From Mogibacterium sp. (lineage in GTDB: Bacteria > Bacillota > Clostridia > Peptostreptococcales > Anaerovoracaceae), in assembly GCA_017510725.1 (NCBI GenBank), contig JAFWMD010000045.1:1-34037 (forward strand): a stretch of DNA of 34,037 nt, in the 5' to 3' direction. Shown one piece after another: positions 6,683-14,952 of this stretch. Under the pieces are notes generated by a model. That model saw only the letters and a list, made by a program, of their open reading frames with translations, ran no database searches and was not told where the DNA came from. Within the stretch, counting starts at the first letter, position 1, and every line of letters starts with the position of its first letter. The position numbers and the translations under genes are program-made.

Positions 6683-8050
6683 ATGGAAAACTACCGCATC
6701 TATCTGACAGAAGAAGAAATCCCTACACATTATTACAACCTGAGAGCAGACATGAAGAAAAAGCCTGCTCCACTGCTTAATCCCGGCACGATGCAGCCGA
6801 TGACAGCGGAAGAGCTTAAAGGGGTGTTCTGCGAGGAGCTTGTAGCACAGGAGCTCGACAACGATACGAGATACATCGAGATCCCGGAGGAGATAAGAGA
6901 CTACTACAGAACATACAGACCTTCGCCTGTTGTCCGCGCATACAATCTGGAAAAGCAGCTCGGAACTCCTGCCGCTATCTACTTCAAATTCGAAGGTAAT
7001 AATACTTCCGGCTCACACAAACTTAATTCAGCTGCCGCTCAGGCATATTACGCTAAAAAGCAGGGGTTGAAGGGAATCACGACTGAAACAGGAGCCGGCC
7101 AGTGGGGTACGGCCATGTCGATGGCATGCGCTCATTTCGGACTTGAGTGCAAGGTCTTTATGGTAAAGGGATCATATGATCAGAAACCGTTCCGCCGCGA
7201 AGTGATGCGTACTTATGGAGCAGATGTTGTTGCATCCCCGTCAGATACAACGCAGGTAGGACGTGCACTTCTTGAGCAGTTCCCGGGAACAACAGGGAGC
7301 CTGGGCTGTGCAATCTCGGAAGCTGTGGAAGTTGCAGTCGGAACAGAAGGATACAGATATGTACTCGGCAGTGTACTCAATCAGGTGTTACTGCATCAGA
7401 GTGTGATAGGACAGGAGGCCTATACAGCGCTTAAAAAGCTGGGAGTGAAACCTGACATCATCATCGGATGTACAGGCGGAGGATCGAATCTTGGCGGGCT
7501 GATCGCGCCATTCATGGGAGAAAAATTAAGTGGCGAAGAAGATTACAGATTCATTGCAGCTGAGCCGGCTTCCTGCCCGAGCCTTACCAGGGGCAGATAC
7601 ATGTATGACTTCTGCGATACAGGCAATGTATGCCCTCTGGCAAAAATGTATACTCTCGGAAATAAATTCATCCCGTCACCGATACATGCAGGCGGACTCC
7701 GGTTCCACGGAATGAGTACAATAATCTCAGAGCTGTATGACCAGGGCATGATGGAGGCAGTCGCATATGAGCAGACAGAGGTATTCGAGGCTGCAGAGAT
7801 GTTTGCAAGAGCCGAAGGTATACTTCCGGCCCCTGAAAGCAGTCATGCAATCAAAGCTGCAATAGATACTGCACTCGAATGCAAGGAAAGCGGAGAGGCC
7901 AAGACTATACTTTTTGGACTTTCCGGAACCGGTTACTTTGATCTCGTGGCATATCAGCAGTTCAACGATGGCACAATGACGGATTATATTCCTACAGATG
8001 AGGATCTTGCTGAAGCAATAAAATGCGTTCCGCCTCAGCCGGAAGAATAA
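6683..8050 (+). CDS. trpB: Tryptophan synthase beta chain, TrpB2 type
   Basis: A 455-residue PLP enzyme that joins indole and serine to give tryptophan. Its length and the early sequence fit the TrpB2 subgroup, which is longer than ordinary TrpB (about 400) and often lacks a TrpA partner. The PLP lysine is K113 in GSHKLNSA. TTETGAGQWG and GCTGGGSNLGG (phosphate loop) follow, with APESSHAIKAA and LSGTGYFDL near the end. Start ATG 6683 has AAAGGAG upstream; a longer frame from 6467 would translate the T-box terminator and is rejected. No other trp gene is present, so it probably salvages indole. It is controlled by the Trp T-box in front. Confidence 0.95.
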   Translation: MENYRIYLTEEEIPTHYYNLRADMKKKPAPLLNPGTMQPMTAEELKGVFCEELVAQELDNDTRYIEIPEEIRDYYRTYRPSPVVRAYNLEKQLGTPAAIYFKFEGNNTSGSHKLNSAAAQAYYAKKQGLKGITTETGAGQWGTAMSMACAHFGLECKVFMVKGSYDQKPFRREVMRTYGADVVASPSDTTQVGRALLEQFPGTTGSLGCAISEAVEVAVGTEGYRYVLGSVLNQVLLHQSVIGQEAYTALKKLGVKPDIIIGCTGGGSNLGGLIAPFMGEKLSGEEDYRFIAAEPASCPSLTRGRYMYDFCDTGNVCPLAKMYTLGNKFIPSPIHAGGLRFHGMSTIISELYDQGMMEAVAYEQTEVFEAAEMFARAEGILPAPESSHAIKAAIDTALECKESGEAKTILFGLSGTGYFDLVAYQQFNDGTMTDYIPTDEDLAEAIKCVPPQPEE

Positions 8051-8051
8051 A

Positions 8052-8146
8052 AGAGACAAGAAGAGGGGAGACAGGGAAGACAGGGGACGGTTCTGTGTCT
8101 CCAATGAGGAGACACAGAACCGTCCCCTGTCTCCCCTGTCTCTTTT
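8052..8146. repeat. REP-like long palindrome downstream of trpB
   Basis: A 23-bp perfect stem (arms 8080-8102 and 8108-8130, loop AATGA) is extended by AGAGACA (8052-8058) pairing with TGTCTCT (8137-8143) and ends in TTTT. The arm contains GGGGACGGTTCTGTGTCTC, which I recall as a widespread intergenic palindrome type in bacterial genomes, associated with REP-type transposases. It can act as the trpB terminator. Confidence 0.75.
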
Positions 8147-8150
8147 GCTG

Positions 8151-8159
8151 TGCTATAAT
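8151..8159 (+). promoter_or_regulatory. Extended -10 promoter of the EFR1 gene
   Basis: TGCTATAAT, an exact extended -10, lies 28 bp before the start codon and only 5 bp after the REP-like palindrome, so the -35 side falls inside the palindrome. No good -35 hexamer is seen. Confidence 0.55.
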
Positions 8160-8186
8160 AATGCAAAACGGAAAGAGGAATGAACT

Positions 8187-8972
8187 ATGGTTCTGTATTT
8201 CAGTGCAACGGGAAACACAAGATTTGTGGCAACTGAGCTCGCGAAGCATCTTGAAGATGAGGCGCTGGATCTGTGCAGCAAGGTAAAGCAGCATGATTAT
8301 GAAACTATCCGGTCTGACAAGCCGTTTGTCTTCTGCGCACCAACATATGTATGCGCAGCACCAGCGTTTTTCTATGACTTTCTGAGGAGAGTCGATCTTG
8401 CCGGAAGCCCTGATGTTTATATGATATCCACAAGCGGGGGGTATTCGGGAATAAGCAGTGATATAGCACGGGCAATCATTCGAAAAAAGCATATGAACTA
8501 TAAAGGCTGCGCGGAGTTTAAAATGCCGCCGAATTATATTGCCAACAAAAGCCACAAGCTTCCGGGTAAGGAAGAAATAGAGAAGAGGATAAGCGATACC
8601 TGTCAAAAGATAGAGCCGGTTGCAGATATAATCAGATCAGGCCAACCTCTCAGACACAGACACATCTGGCTCCTTGAAAAACTGATAGATTATCCGTCCA
8701 ATCCGGTATTAAGCCTGATCGGACACCGTGTTAAAGGATTCTATGCCACTGACGGCTGCATCGCCTGCGGACTTTGCGAGAAAAAGTGCCCGTTAAATAT
8801 TATTTCTATGCGTGATGGAAGGCCGCAATGGAAAGGAAGGACATGCGCCCATTGCATGGCGTGTATCCAGAACTGCCCGGTGGAAGCAATAGAATATAAA
8901 GAGATAACTAATGGAAGAAAGAGGTACCGATGCGATGATTACCGGAAGAACACTGGCCGGGCTATTAAGTAG
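8187..8972 (+). CDS. EFR1-type flavodoxin/4Fe-4S ferredoxin fusion
   Basis: A 261-residue soluble electron-transfer protein. The N-terminal flavodoxin-like part begins VLYFSATGNTRFVA, with the FMN phosphate loop SATGNT, and continues to about residue 150. The C-terminal part has two 4Fe-4S motifs: C191, C194, C197, C201 (CIACGLCEKKC) and C220, C223, C226, C230 (CAHCMACIQNC). This order matches the EFR1 family of anaerobes. It probably shuttles low-potential electrons; its partner is unknown. Start ATG 8187 has AAAGAGG upstream. It stands alone, with promoter-like sequences on both sides. Confidence 0.9.
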   Translation: MVLYFSATGNTRFVATELAKHLEDEALDLCSKVKQHDYETIRSDKPFVFCAPTYVCAAPAFFYDFLRRVDLAGSPDVYMISTSGGYSGISSDIARAIIRKKHMNYKGCAEFKMPPNYIANKSHKLPGKEEIEKRISDTCQKIEPVADIIRSGQPLRHRHIWLLEKLIDYPSNPVLSLIGHRVKGFYATDGCIACGLCEKKCPLNIISMRDGRPQWKGRTCAHCMACIQNCPVEAIEYKEITNGRKRYRCDDYRKNTGRAIK

Positions 8973-8991
8973 GCACCTTTAACTTTTTCTA

Positions 8992-9000
8992 TGCTATAAT
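8992..9000 (+). promoter_or_regulatory. Extended -10 promoter before the metallophosphoesterase gene
   Basis: TGCTATAAT, identical to the element at 8151-8159, sits 98 bp before the next start codon. The transcript would have a leader of about 90 nt in which I recognise no known motif. Confidence 0.5.
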
Positions 9001-9098
9001 TTATCTGGTCGTTTGACGGAATCCGATGCTTGCGCAATGCAGATACCGGCAGTCATTTTGCAACAATAATTCGATAAACGTTAAAATCCGGAGTAACT

Positions 9099-10280
9099 AT
9101 GTTTGGAAAGATTTTCCTGGTCCTTTACGTTATAGGTCAGATCCTGATTTCTGTTCTTACAGAGTATTCTATTAAAAACCACAGGTTTTTCAGTAAGATA
9201 GGCGGTAAGACCAGGATAATAAGAATATTCATATATGCATTTCTGGCCATTGTCCCTGTGCTGGGGGCATACCTCCCGAAAAGTCAGTTTAAGTATTTCT
9301 GCATGGGACTCGGAAACGTATGGCTCGGATTTTTCATATATTATTCCATTTTTGTCCTGCTGCTTTTCCCTGTCCTTCAGATCATTATTAAAAAAAGGGA
9401 AAAGGAGGACAAATCACTTATAGGCAGGGCTTTCCAGTTTGCTTTTCTGGCAGCGTTAATCATAGTCGTATATGGCCTTGTTCATGCTCAGCAGCCAAAA
9501 CTCGTCAATTATGATGTTGAACTGGCAAATGAAGCAGCTAAAGGTGAAAAAGCAAAAATAGTTCTGATTGCAGATCTCCACCTTAGCGTCAATTCCGATG
9601 TAAAGGCAACGGAAAAGATGGTTGAGCTCGTAAATTCGTGTGACCCGGACATTGTCGTTATCGCCGGAGATATTTTCACAAGTAATTTTGAAGGTCTGAA
9701 GAATCCTGAAAAATACTCCGATGCAATGAGCCGCATGCATGCAAAATACGGAGTATATGCAGTGTGTGGCAATCATGATGTGGATGAAGACCTTATAGGA
9801 GGGTTCTCCATTTCTCCAGTTTCCGAGGCGTTCAGAACACCTGAGATGGAGAAGTTCTTTGCTGATTCCGGATTCACTGTTCTGTACGATGAAAGCGTTG
9901 ATATCGGTGACGGGCTCTTTACACTTGCAGGAAGAATCGATGGAGAAAAAGCCGGGGATGGTACCAGCAACCGACTAAGCCCGGAAATTCTTTTAAAAGA
10001 TACTGATAAATCGAAACCGATCGTAGTGCTTCAGCATGAGCCTATCGAATTCAAGAGCCTGGCTGACAGCGGTGCGGATCTTGTCCTCTGCGGACATACG
10101 CATAACGGTCAGATATTCCCGGGAAATCTTGTGGTCCCGTTCTTTAATGAAAATGGATATGGGGTCAAAGAACTGTATGGATCAGCAACAGTTGTAACTG
10201 CCGGAGTTGGCTATTATGGCCCGCCGATGAGATTCGGAACTGACAGTGAAGTGACAGTGGTAAATGTTACATTCAAATGA
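9099..10280 (+). CDS. Membrane-anchored metallophosphoesterase (YkuE/YaeI-like)
   Basis: A 393-residue protein with four hydrophobic segments in the first 135 residues (about 1-20, 42-62, 70-100, 113-132), then a calcineurin-like phosphoesterase domain. Metal ligands appear in order: IADLHLS (D159, H161), AGDIF, GNHDVDE, QHEP and GHTHNGQ. Family members with this layout act on phospholipids or lipid-linked phosphates at the membrane; the substrate here is unknown. Start ATG 9099 has CGGAG upstream. The gene ends 40 bp before the next membrane-protein gene, with a small hairpin GGTATTT / AAATACC (10282-10300) between them, so the two may be cotranscribed. Confidence 0.9.
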   Translation: MFGKIFLVLYVIGQILISVLTEYSIKNHRFFSKIGGKTRIIRIFIYAFLAIVPVLGAYLPKSQFKYFCMGLGNVWLGFFIYYSIFVLLLFPVLQIIIKKREKEDKSLIGRAFQFAFLAALIIVVYGLVHAQQPKLVNYDVELANEAAKGEKAKIVLIADLHLSVNSDVKATEKMVELVNSCDPDIVVIAGDIFTSNFEGLKNPEKYSDAMSRMHAKYGVYAVCGNHDVDEDLIGGFSISPVSEAFRTPEMEKFFADSGFTVLYDESVDIGDGLFTLAGRIDGEKAGDGTSNRLSPEILLKDTDKSKPIVVLQHEPIEFKSLADSGADLVLCGHTHNGQIFPGNLVVPFFNENGYGVKELYGSATVVTAGVGYYGPPMRFGTDSEVTVVNVTFK

Positions 10281-10320
10281 AGGTATTTCCTATAAATACC
10301 GCACATCAAGAGATTGAAGA

Positions 10321-11928
10321 ATGAATAGTGACACAGCTGAATTCAAATGGAGCTATAAGGAGATAAGACGCAGAATAAGGCGAACGGTCTTTACAAAGGG
10401 CGTAAAGCCATATTTTGTGCTTGTTCTCATTATCTTTCTGTTTTCATTCATAGGAATACTGCAAATTAATGCTTCCGGGATCATAAACACCCTGGATATG
10501 CAATTTGGCAGGGGTGTCGTTAACAAGGATGACATCTTAAATATCCTTGACTATGTAAGAGGCACTCCGTTTATGCAGTCACTGCCTGAATTTATAAGAG
10601 AAGAAATAGTCGTCGACATCATCTGGGGCACTCTGTCTACGTACAGCTGGCTTATCAACCTCTTAGCCATGAATCATGCATACATGGAACGAAATATCGG
10701 AGAGGTGTTTGCGTTTGTTATGCTGTTCATGTTGCTGTATAAAGGCATTACATCCTTTTTTAAGAAAACACTGGCTGTCGGGCTTCACAGAGCTGTCATG
10801 GAAAACAGGTTTCAGAGGGATGTTAAGATCCGGCGTATTTTTGCACCTTTCGGCAACCACAAGTTCCTGCATGTGATAGGTGTGATGAGTATTTATGTCA
10901 TCGTGATGGCGCTGTGGTGGTTGACCATCATAGGAGGTATCATAAAGCATTATCAATACTTATTTGTGCCTTATTTACTGGCTGAGAATCCGGACCTGAG
11001 CTGGAAGAAAGCAAGAAATCTTTCCAGTAAAATGACACACTGGTACAAGTGGAAAATGTTCCTGACTGAAATGTCATATCTTTATCTTCTTATACCTGGA
11101 TTTCTTATTCCGATCAGTGACCTCTTTCTCGTTATGCCGATCGATTATACGATGGACACTGAAATGTATTTCACCCTCAGGCAGAGGCCTGATATCAGCA
11201 GGAAACGGTTCATAGAGACCGCATTTGATGGTGATGCATATGTTGACAGGATCAAGGCAGGGGAAAAGCCGGAAGATATCCATCCGGAATATCTGATGCA
11301 GGATATGCATATCAGGAATTCCAGCTTTGATGCAGCAGACGATTACCGGATCATAGACTATATTGCCATGTTTTTCATATTCTGCTTTATAGGTTGGCTG
11401 TGGGAAGTCGGACTGCATCTTGTAAAGGACATGGTATTTGTAAACAGGGGTGTCATGTATGGCCCTTGGCTTCCGATATATGGCGCCGGCGGTGTGTTTA
11501 TCATCGCCTTGCTTAACAGACTGAAGCACCATAAATTCAAACTGTTCGTTTCAACAATGGTGCTGTGCGGCATACTTGAGTACTTTACCAGTTTTGTGAT
11601 CGAGTTTTTCAGCAACAGGTCATACTGGGATTACCATGACATGCAGCTGAATCTGAACGGCAGAGTGTGTCTGGCAGGACTTATCGCATTTGATATCGGA
11701 GGGTTCCTGGGAATATTCATTGTAGGTCCTCTTATTAAAAACATGATGCACAGGCTTGGAGATAAGAGGGGGAAGATCTTATGCTCTGTACTGATAACTC
11801 TGTTTGTGATCGATATAATCTGCTGTAAAATTTTTGGACCTAACATCGGAGAAGGAATAGGAAAAGAATACTCCGAAAGGGGTGTTTACCGGGAGGTCGT
11901 TTATTTGTCTGAACAGCCCAGCCCCTGA
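10321..11928 (+). CDS. Polytopic membrane protein: DUF975-like plus CmpB-like domain
   Basis: A 535-residue integral membrane protein with about ten hydrophobic segments. The first half (to about 310) resembles DUF975 proteins: long membrane segments with NPDLSWKKARNLSSKMTHWYKWK before the next helix. The second half (about 345-510) has the features of the putative ABC-transporter CmpB family: FIGWLWEV, VNRGVMYGPWLPIYGAGG, then SYWDYHDMQLNLNGRVCL. Joining these two domains in one chain is uncommon as far as I know. No ATPase is encoded next to it, so a transport role is not shown. The ribosome site is weak (AGAGATTGAAGA). Confidence 0.75.
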   Translation: MNSDTAEFKWSYKEIRRRIRRTVFTKGVKPYFVLVLIIFLFSFIGILQINASGIINTLDMQFGRGVVNKDDILNILDYVRGTPFMQSLPEFIREEIVVDIIWGTLSTYSWLINLLAMNHAYMERNIGEVFAFVMLFMLLYKGITSFFKKTLAVGLHRAVMENRFQRDVKIRRIFAPFGNHKFLHVIGVMSIYVIVMALWWLTIIGGIIKHYQYLFVPYLLAENPDLSWKKARNLSSKMTHWYKWKMFLTEMSYLYLLIPGFLIPISDLFLVMPIDYTMDTEMYFTLRQRPDISRKRFIETAFDGDAYVDRIKAGEKPEDIHPEYLMQDMHIRNSSFDAADDYRIIDYIAMFFIFCFIGWLWEVGLHLVKDMVFVNRGVMYGPWLPIYGAGGVFIIALLNRLKHHKFKLFVSTMVLCGILEYFTSFVIEFFSNRSYWDYHDMQLNLNGRVCLAGLIAFDIGGFLGIFIVGPLIKNMMHRLGDKRGKILCSVLITLFVIDIICCKIFGPNIGEGIGKEYSERGVYREVVYLSEQPSP

Positions 11929-11955
11929 TAACAGAAACAAGGCCGGGGAGAATTG

Positions 11956-13860
11956 GTGAATGATATGGATATTTATGTAGATATAAAAGCAAGGAGTGGC
12001 GGTGACGGAAGTCAGGAAAGGCCATTCAGAAGCATAAACGAAGCGGCTGTAATTGCAGAACCGGGGGATACTGTTTGGGTGTCTCCCGGACTTTATCGTG
12101 AATCAGTAAATCCTTTGAATTCAGGAACCGAAAGCAAAAGGATAACTTATGTCAGCACCGAACCGCTGGCTGCAGTTATCACGGGTTCGGAGAGGGTATC
12201 ATCGTGGGAGCGTTATTCAGGGAGTGTATGGGTCGCAAGAGTCGATAACAGCCTGTTCGGAGATTACAATCCTTATACGACGCTGGTGTATGGTGACTGG
12301 TATTTTGCTAAGGCTGACAAGCATACGGGATGTGTCTATCTGAACGATGAGGCGATGTATGAAACTCCGGATCTTGAAGCGTGCATGCGTGGAGAGGTCA
12401 GTGAAGTCAGCTGGGATCCTGATAATTCCATATATAAATGGTATGCAGAGCAGGATGAAGAACGCAATGAAACTGTTATATATGCGAACTTTCAGGGTGT
12501 GGATCCAAACTGCGAAAATGTTGAGATCAATGTCAGGAGAGAGTGCTTCTGGCCATCAGAAACAGGGAGGAACTATATCACGGTCAGAGGGTTTAAGGTC
12601 GAAAAGGCTGCCACTACATGGGCACCTCCTGCAGCCTTTCAGGATGGCATGATAGGACCTCACTGGAGCAGGGGCTGGATCATAGAAGACTGCGAGATAG
12701 TCAACAGCAAGTGCGCAGGGATCTCCCTCGGCAGATACTATGACCCTGAAAACAACAATTACTTTACAACAAAATATGTCAAAAGCCCTACACAGATGGA
12801 AAGAGATTCCGTGTGCCGCGGGCAGTATCACGGCTGGCTCAAAGAGAACATAGGCGGCCACATCATTCGCCGCAATAACATACATCATTGTCAGCAGGGC
12901 GGCATCATCGGCCGCATGGGAGCTGTCTTCAGCATCATTGAAGACAATCACATTCATCACATCAATAACATGATGGAGCTTGGAGGCGCGGAAATCGCCG
13001 GAATCAAGCTTCATGCAGCAATAGATGTCATAATCCGGAGGAACCATATCCACCACTGTACAATGGGTATCTGGTGCGACTGGGAAGCTCAGGGTACCAG
13101 GATAAGCTGCAATTATCTGCACGATAATCAGCGCCCGGAAGGTGTTAAGCAGCTGAAGGGCGGCATGATGTCGCAGGATCTGTTCGTGGAAGTAAGCCAC
13201 GGTCCGACACTTATCGACAATAACATACTGTTTTCCGATGTGAGTCTCCGTTTCGCCGCTCAGGGAATTGCGATGATTCACAACCTCATCTGCGGAGCCT
13301 TTACCTGTGTGGGGGCCGGTACGGACTGGAGGTATACACCTTATCATATACCGCATCGAACAGAGGTCATGGGATTCATGACAACACTGCACGGTGACAA
13401 CAGATTCTGCAATAACATCTTCATACAGACGTGGCCGGCTGATGATGCGGTGATACTGCATGATTACGATGACGGACGGGAGTATGAGAACCGCAGGGTC
13501 GGGACATGGGTGTTCGATGAGTATCCGACCTTCGGGGAGTGGTATTCGCAGTTCGATTTTTCAAGGCCTGCGGATATGGCTGAGCTTGAGAAGGCGCACT
13601 TCGGCCATCTGCCTGTATGGTCAGAGGGCAATATCTATCTCAATGGAGCGAAAGCCTGCAGACATGAGAAGAAGGGGAAATGCAGGATGATCACTTCGGA
13701 CATACTCGGCAAGGCATTCGAGCCGGAGCAGCGGTTTGAGTCACCGGACGGATCGGATATCATTTTTGATACAGATTATTTCGGCGATGTCCGTACAGAT
13801 GTGATAATACCTGGACCATTCGCAAAACTGCATGATGACGGAAAAACGTCAAATACATAG
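11956..13860 (+). CDS. Right-handed parallel beta-helix protein, probable glycan-active enzyme
   Basis: About 634 residues. The N-terminus (DIYVDIKARSGGDGSQERPFRSI) and EPGDTVWVSPGLYRE match the start of beta-helix proteins of the pectate-lyase/GH141-like fold. Repeating turns such as IIRRNNIHHC, IIEDNHIHHI and VIIRRNHIHHC (about residues 240-400) form the helix rungs; their Asn/His ladder is typical. There is no signal peptide, so it works in the cytoplasm or is not exported by Sec. The start is uncertain: GTG 11956 has GGGGAG 5 nt upstream, while ATG 11965 is also possible. It begins the cluster with the diesterase, esterase and GPH symporter, which suggests action on an imported oligosaccharide. 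The activity is not assignable from sequence. Confidence 0.85.
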   Translation: MNDMDIYVDIKARSGGDGSQERPFRSINEAAVIAEPGDTVWVSPGLYRESVNPLNSGTESKRITYVSTEPLAAVITGSERVSSWERYSGSVWVARVDNSLFGDYNPYTTLVYGDWYFAKADKHTGCVYLNDEAMYETPDLEACMRGEVSEVSWDPDNSIYKWYAEQDEERNETVIYANFQGVDPNCENVEINVRRECFWPSETGRNYITVRGFKVEKAATTWAPPAAFQDGMIGPHWSRGWIIEDCEIVNSKCAGISLGRYYDPENNNYFTTKYVKSPTQMERDSVCRGQYHGWLKENIGGHIIRRNNIHHCQQGGIIGRMGAVFSIIEDNHIHHINNMMELGGAEIAGIKLHAAIDVIIRRNHIHHCTMGIWCDWEAQGTRISCNYLHDNQRPEGVKQLKGGMMSQDLFVEVSHGPTLIDNNILFSDVSLRFAAQGIAMIHNLICGAFTCVGAGTDWRYTPYHIPHRTEVMGFMTTLHGDNRFCNNIFIQTWPADDAVILHDYDDGREYENRRVGTWVFDEYPTFGEWYSQFDFSRPADMAELEKAHFGHLPVWSEGNIYLNGAKACRHEKKGKCRMITSDILGKAFEPEQRFESPDGSDIIFDTDYFGDVRTDVIIPGPFAKLHDDGKTSNT

Positions 13861-13899
13861 AAAAGAAAAGGACCGAAGAAAGTGATACAGGAGAATGCC

Positions 13900-14934
13900 A
13901 TGCATTACTACGATATGGAATTTCACAGGGGAGGCAGGGATGCACGCCCGGAGAATACACTTTATTCTTATCAGTATTCACTTGAGAAAGGGGCGTTGAC
14001 TATAGAATGCGACATGCAGATGACTGCTGACGGAGAGATCGTAATGTCGCACAATCCGGCGCTGAATCCGGATATTACAACAGACAGTGCGGGTAAGCGT
14101 ATTGAAGACAGTGATCACTATATACACGACATGACGCTGCAGGAAGTGCAGTCGTTCAATGTCGGCAGAATGGATCCTTCGATCGAATATTATGAACTTC
14201 ATGGCCGCACTCAGGTGCAGACGGATGCCTTCATCCCTTCGCTGCGCCAGATGTTCGAGCTGGTGAGAGACAGCGGCAATGAAGAAATAAGAATGAGTAT
14301 CGAGGCTAAGGCTTATCCTGATCCCGCTCTTGGGATCAGGTACGAGAAGAATCCTGATTACGATGAGCTGCTCAGAGAATTTCTCTCGCTCGTAAATGAG
14401 TTCGGTTTCCGTGACAGGGTGATACTGCAGTCGTTTGACTGGCTTGTACTCGTAAAGATGAAGGAACTCGATCCGGGGATCAGGACGATAGCACTTTACA
14501 GCGAACAGCCTTCCTGGGGCGTACCTGAAGGTACTACGCTGTGGCTTGACAGGGATGAGCCGTCACCATGGCTGGGCGGGATCGATATCCGGGATTTTGA
14601 TGGAAATCCGGTACGTGCAGCACACTCGCTCGGCATCGATGATGTAAGTCCGTACTTTAAGGAAATAACTAAGGAACTCACCGATGAGGCACACAGGCTT
14701 CACATGAAAGTAGTGCCCTGGACCGTGAATTCAAAAGCTGACATAGATAAAATGTATGAGATGGGAGTCGATGGCATCATTACGGACAGACCGTGGGTGC
14801 TCAGAGAATTCCTGGAAGGAAAGGGTGAAAAGCTGCCTCCTGTGAGAACTGTGGATCTGCCTTACCACCTCGGGCAAGACCATATAGAGGCAGAGGACAG
14901 AAAATCCGACGGCGGAAGAGATGCCGCATATTAG
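13900..14934 (+). CDS. Glycerophosphodiester phosphodiesterase family protein
   Basis: A 344-residue GDPD-fold enzyme (TIM barrel). The first catalytic His is H9 in HRGGRDARPENT. Metal ligands E36 and D38 lie in ECDMQMTADGE, and the second His is H51 in MSHNPAL. The usual HD pair is HN here. The C-terminus ends with the family signature MGVDGIITDRPWVLREFL. Start ATG 13900 has AGGAG 6 nt upstream; GTG 13882 is a weaker alternative. No signal peptide, so it is cytoplasmic. It lies between the beta-helix gene and the esterase, with 39-bp and 18-bp gaps, so all three are probably one operon. It may hydrolyse a glycerophospho-type or other phosphodiester. Confidence 0.88.
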   Translation: MHYYDMEFHRGGRDARPENTLYSYQYSLEKGALTIECDMQMTADGEIVMSHNPALNPDITTDSAGKRIEDSDHYIHDMTLQEVQSFNVGRMDPSIEYYELHGRTQVQTDAFIPSLRQMFELVRDSGNEEIRMSIEAKAYPDPALGIRYEKNPDYDELLREFLSLVNEFGFRDRVILQSFDWLVLVKMKELDPGIRTIALYSEQPSWGVPEGTTLWLDRDEPSPWLGGIDIRDFDGNPVRAAHSLGIDDVSPYFKEITKELTDEAHRLHMKVVPWTVNSKADIDKMYEMGVDGIITDRPWVLREFLEGKGEKLPPVRTVDLPYHLGQDHIEAEDRKSDGGRDAAY

Positions 14935-14952
14935 CGAAGGCAAAGGAGAAAG

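Noticed and set aside
7992-8606. A 204-codon leftward open frame across the REP-like palindrome
   Set aside because: It spans two genes, a terminator and a promoter, and has no start signal.
12556-13461. A 301-codon leftward open frame opposite the beta-helix gene
   Set aside because: It mirrors the codon pattern of a well-supported gene, has no ribosome site and no recognisable domain.
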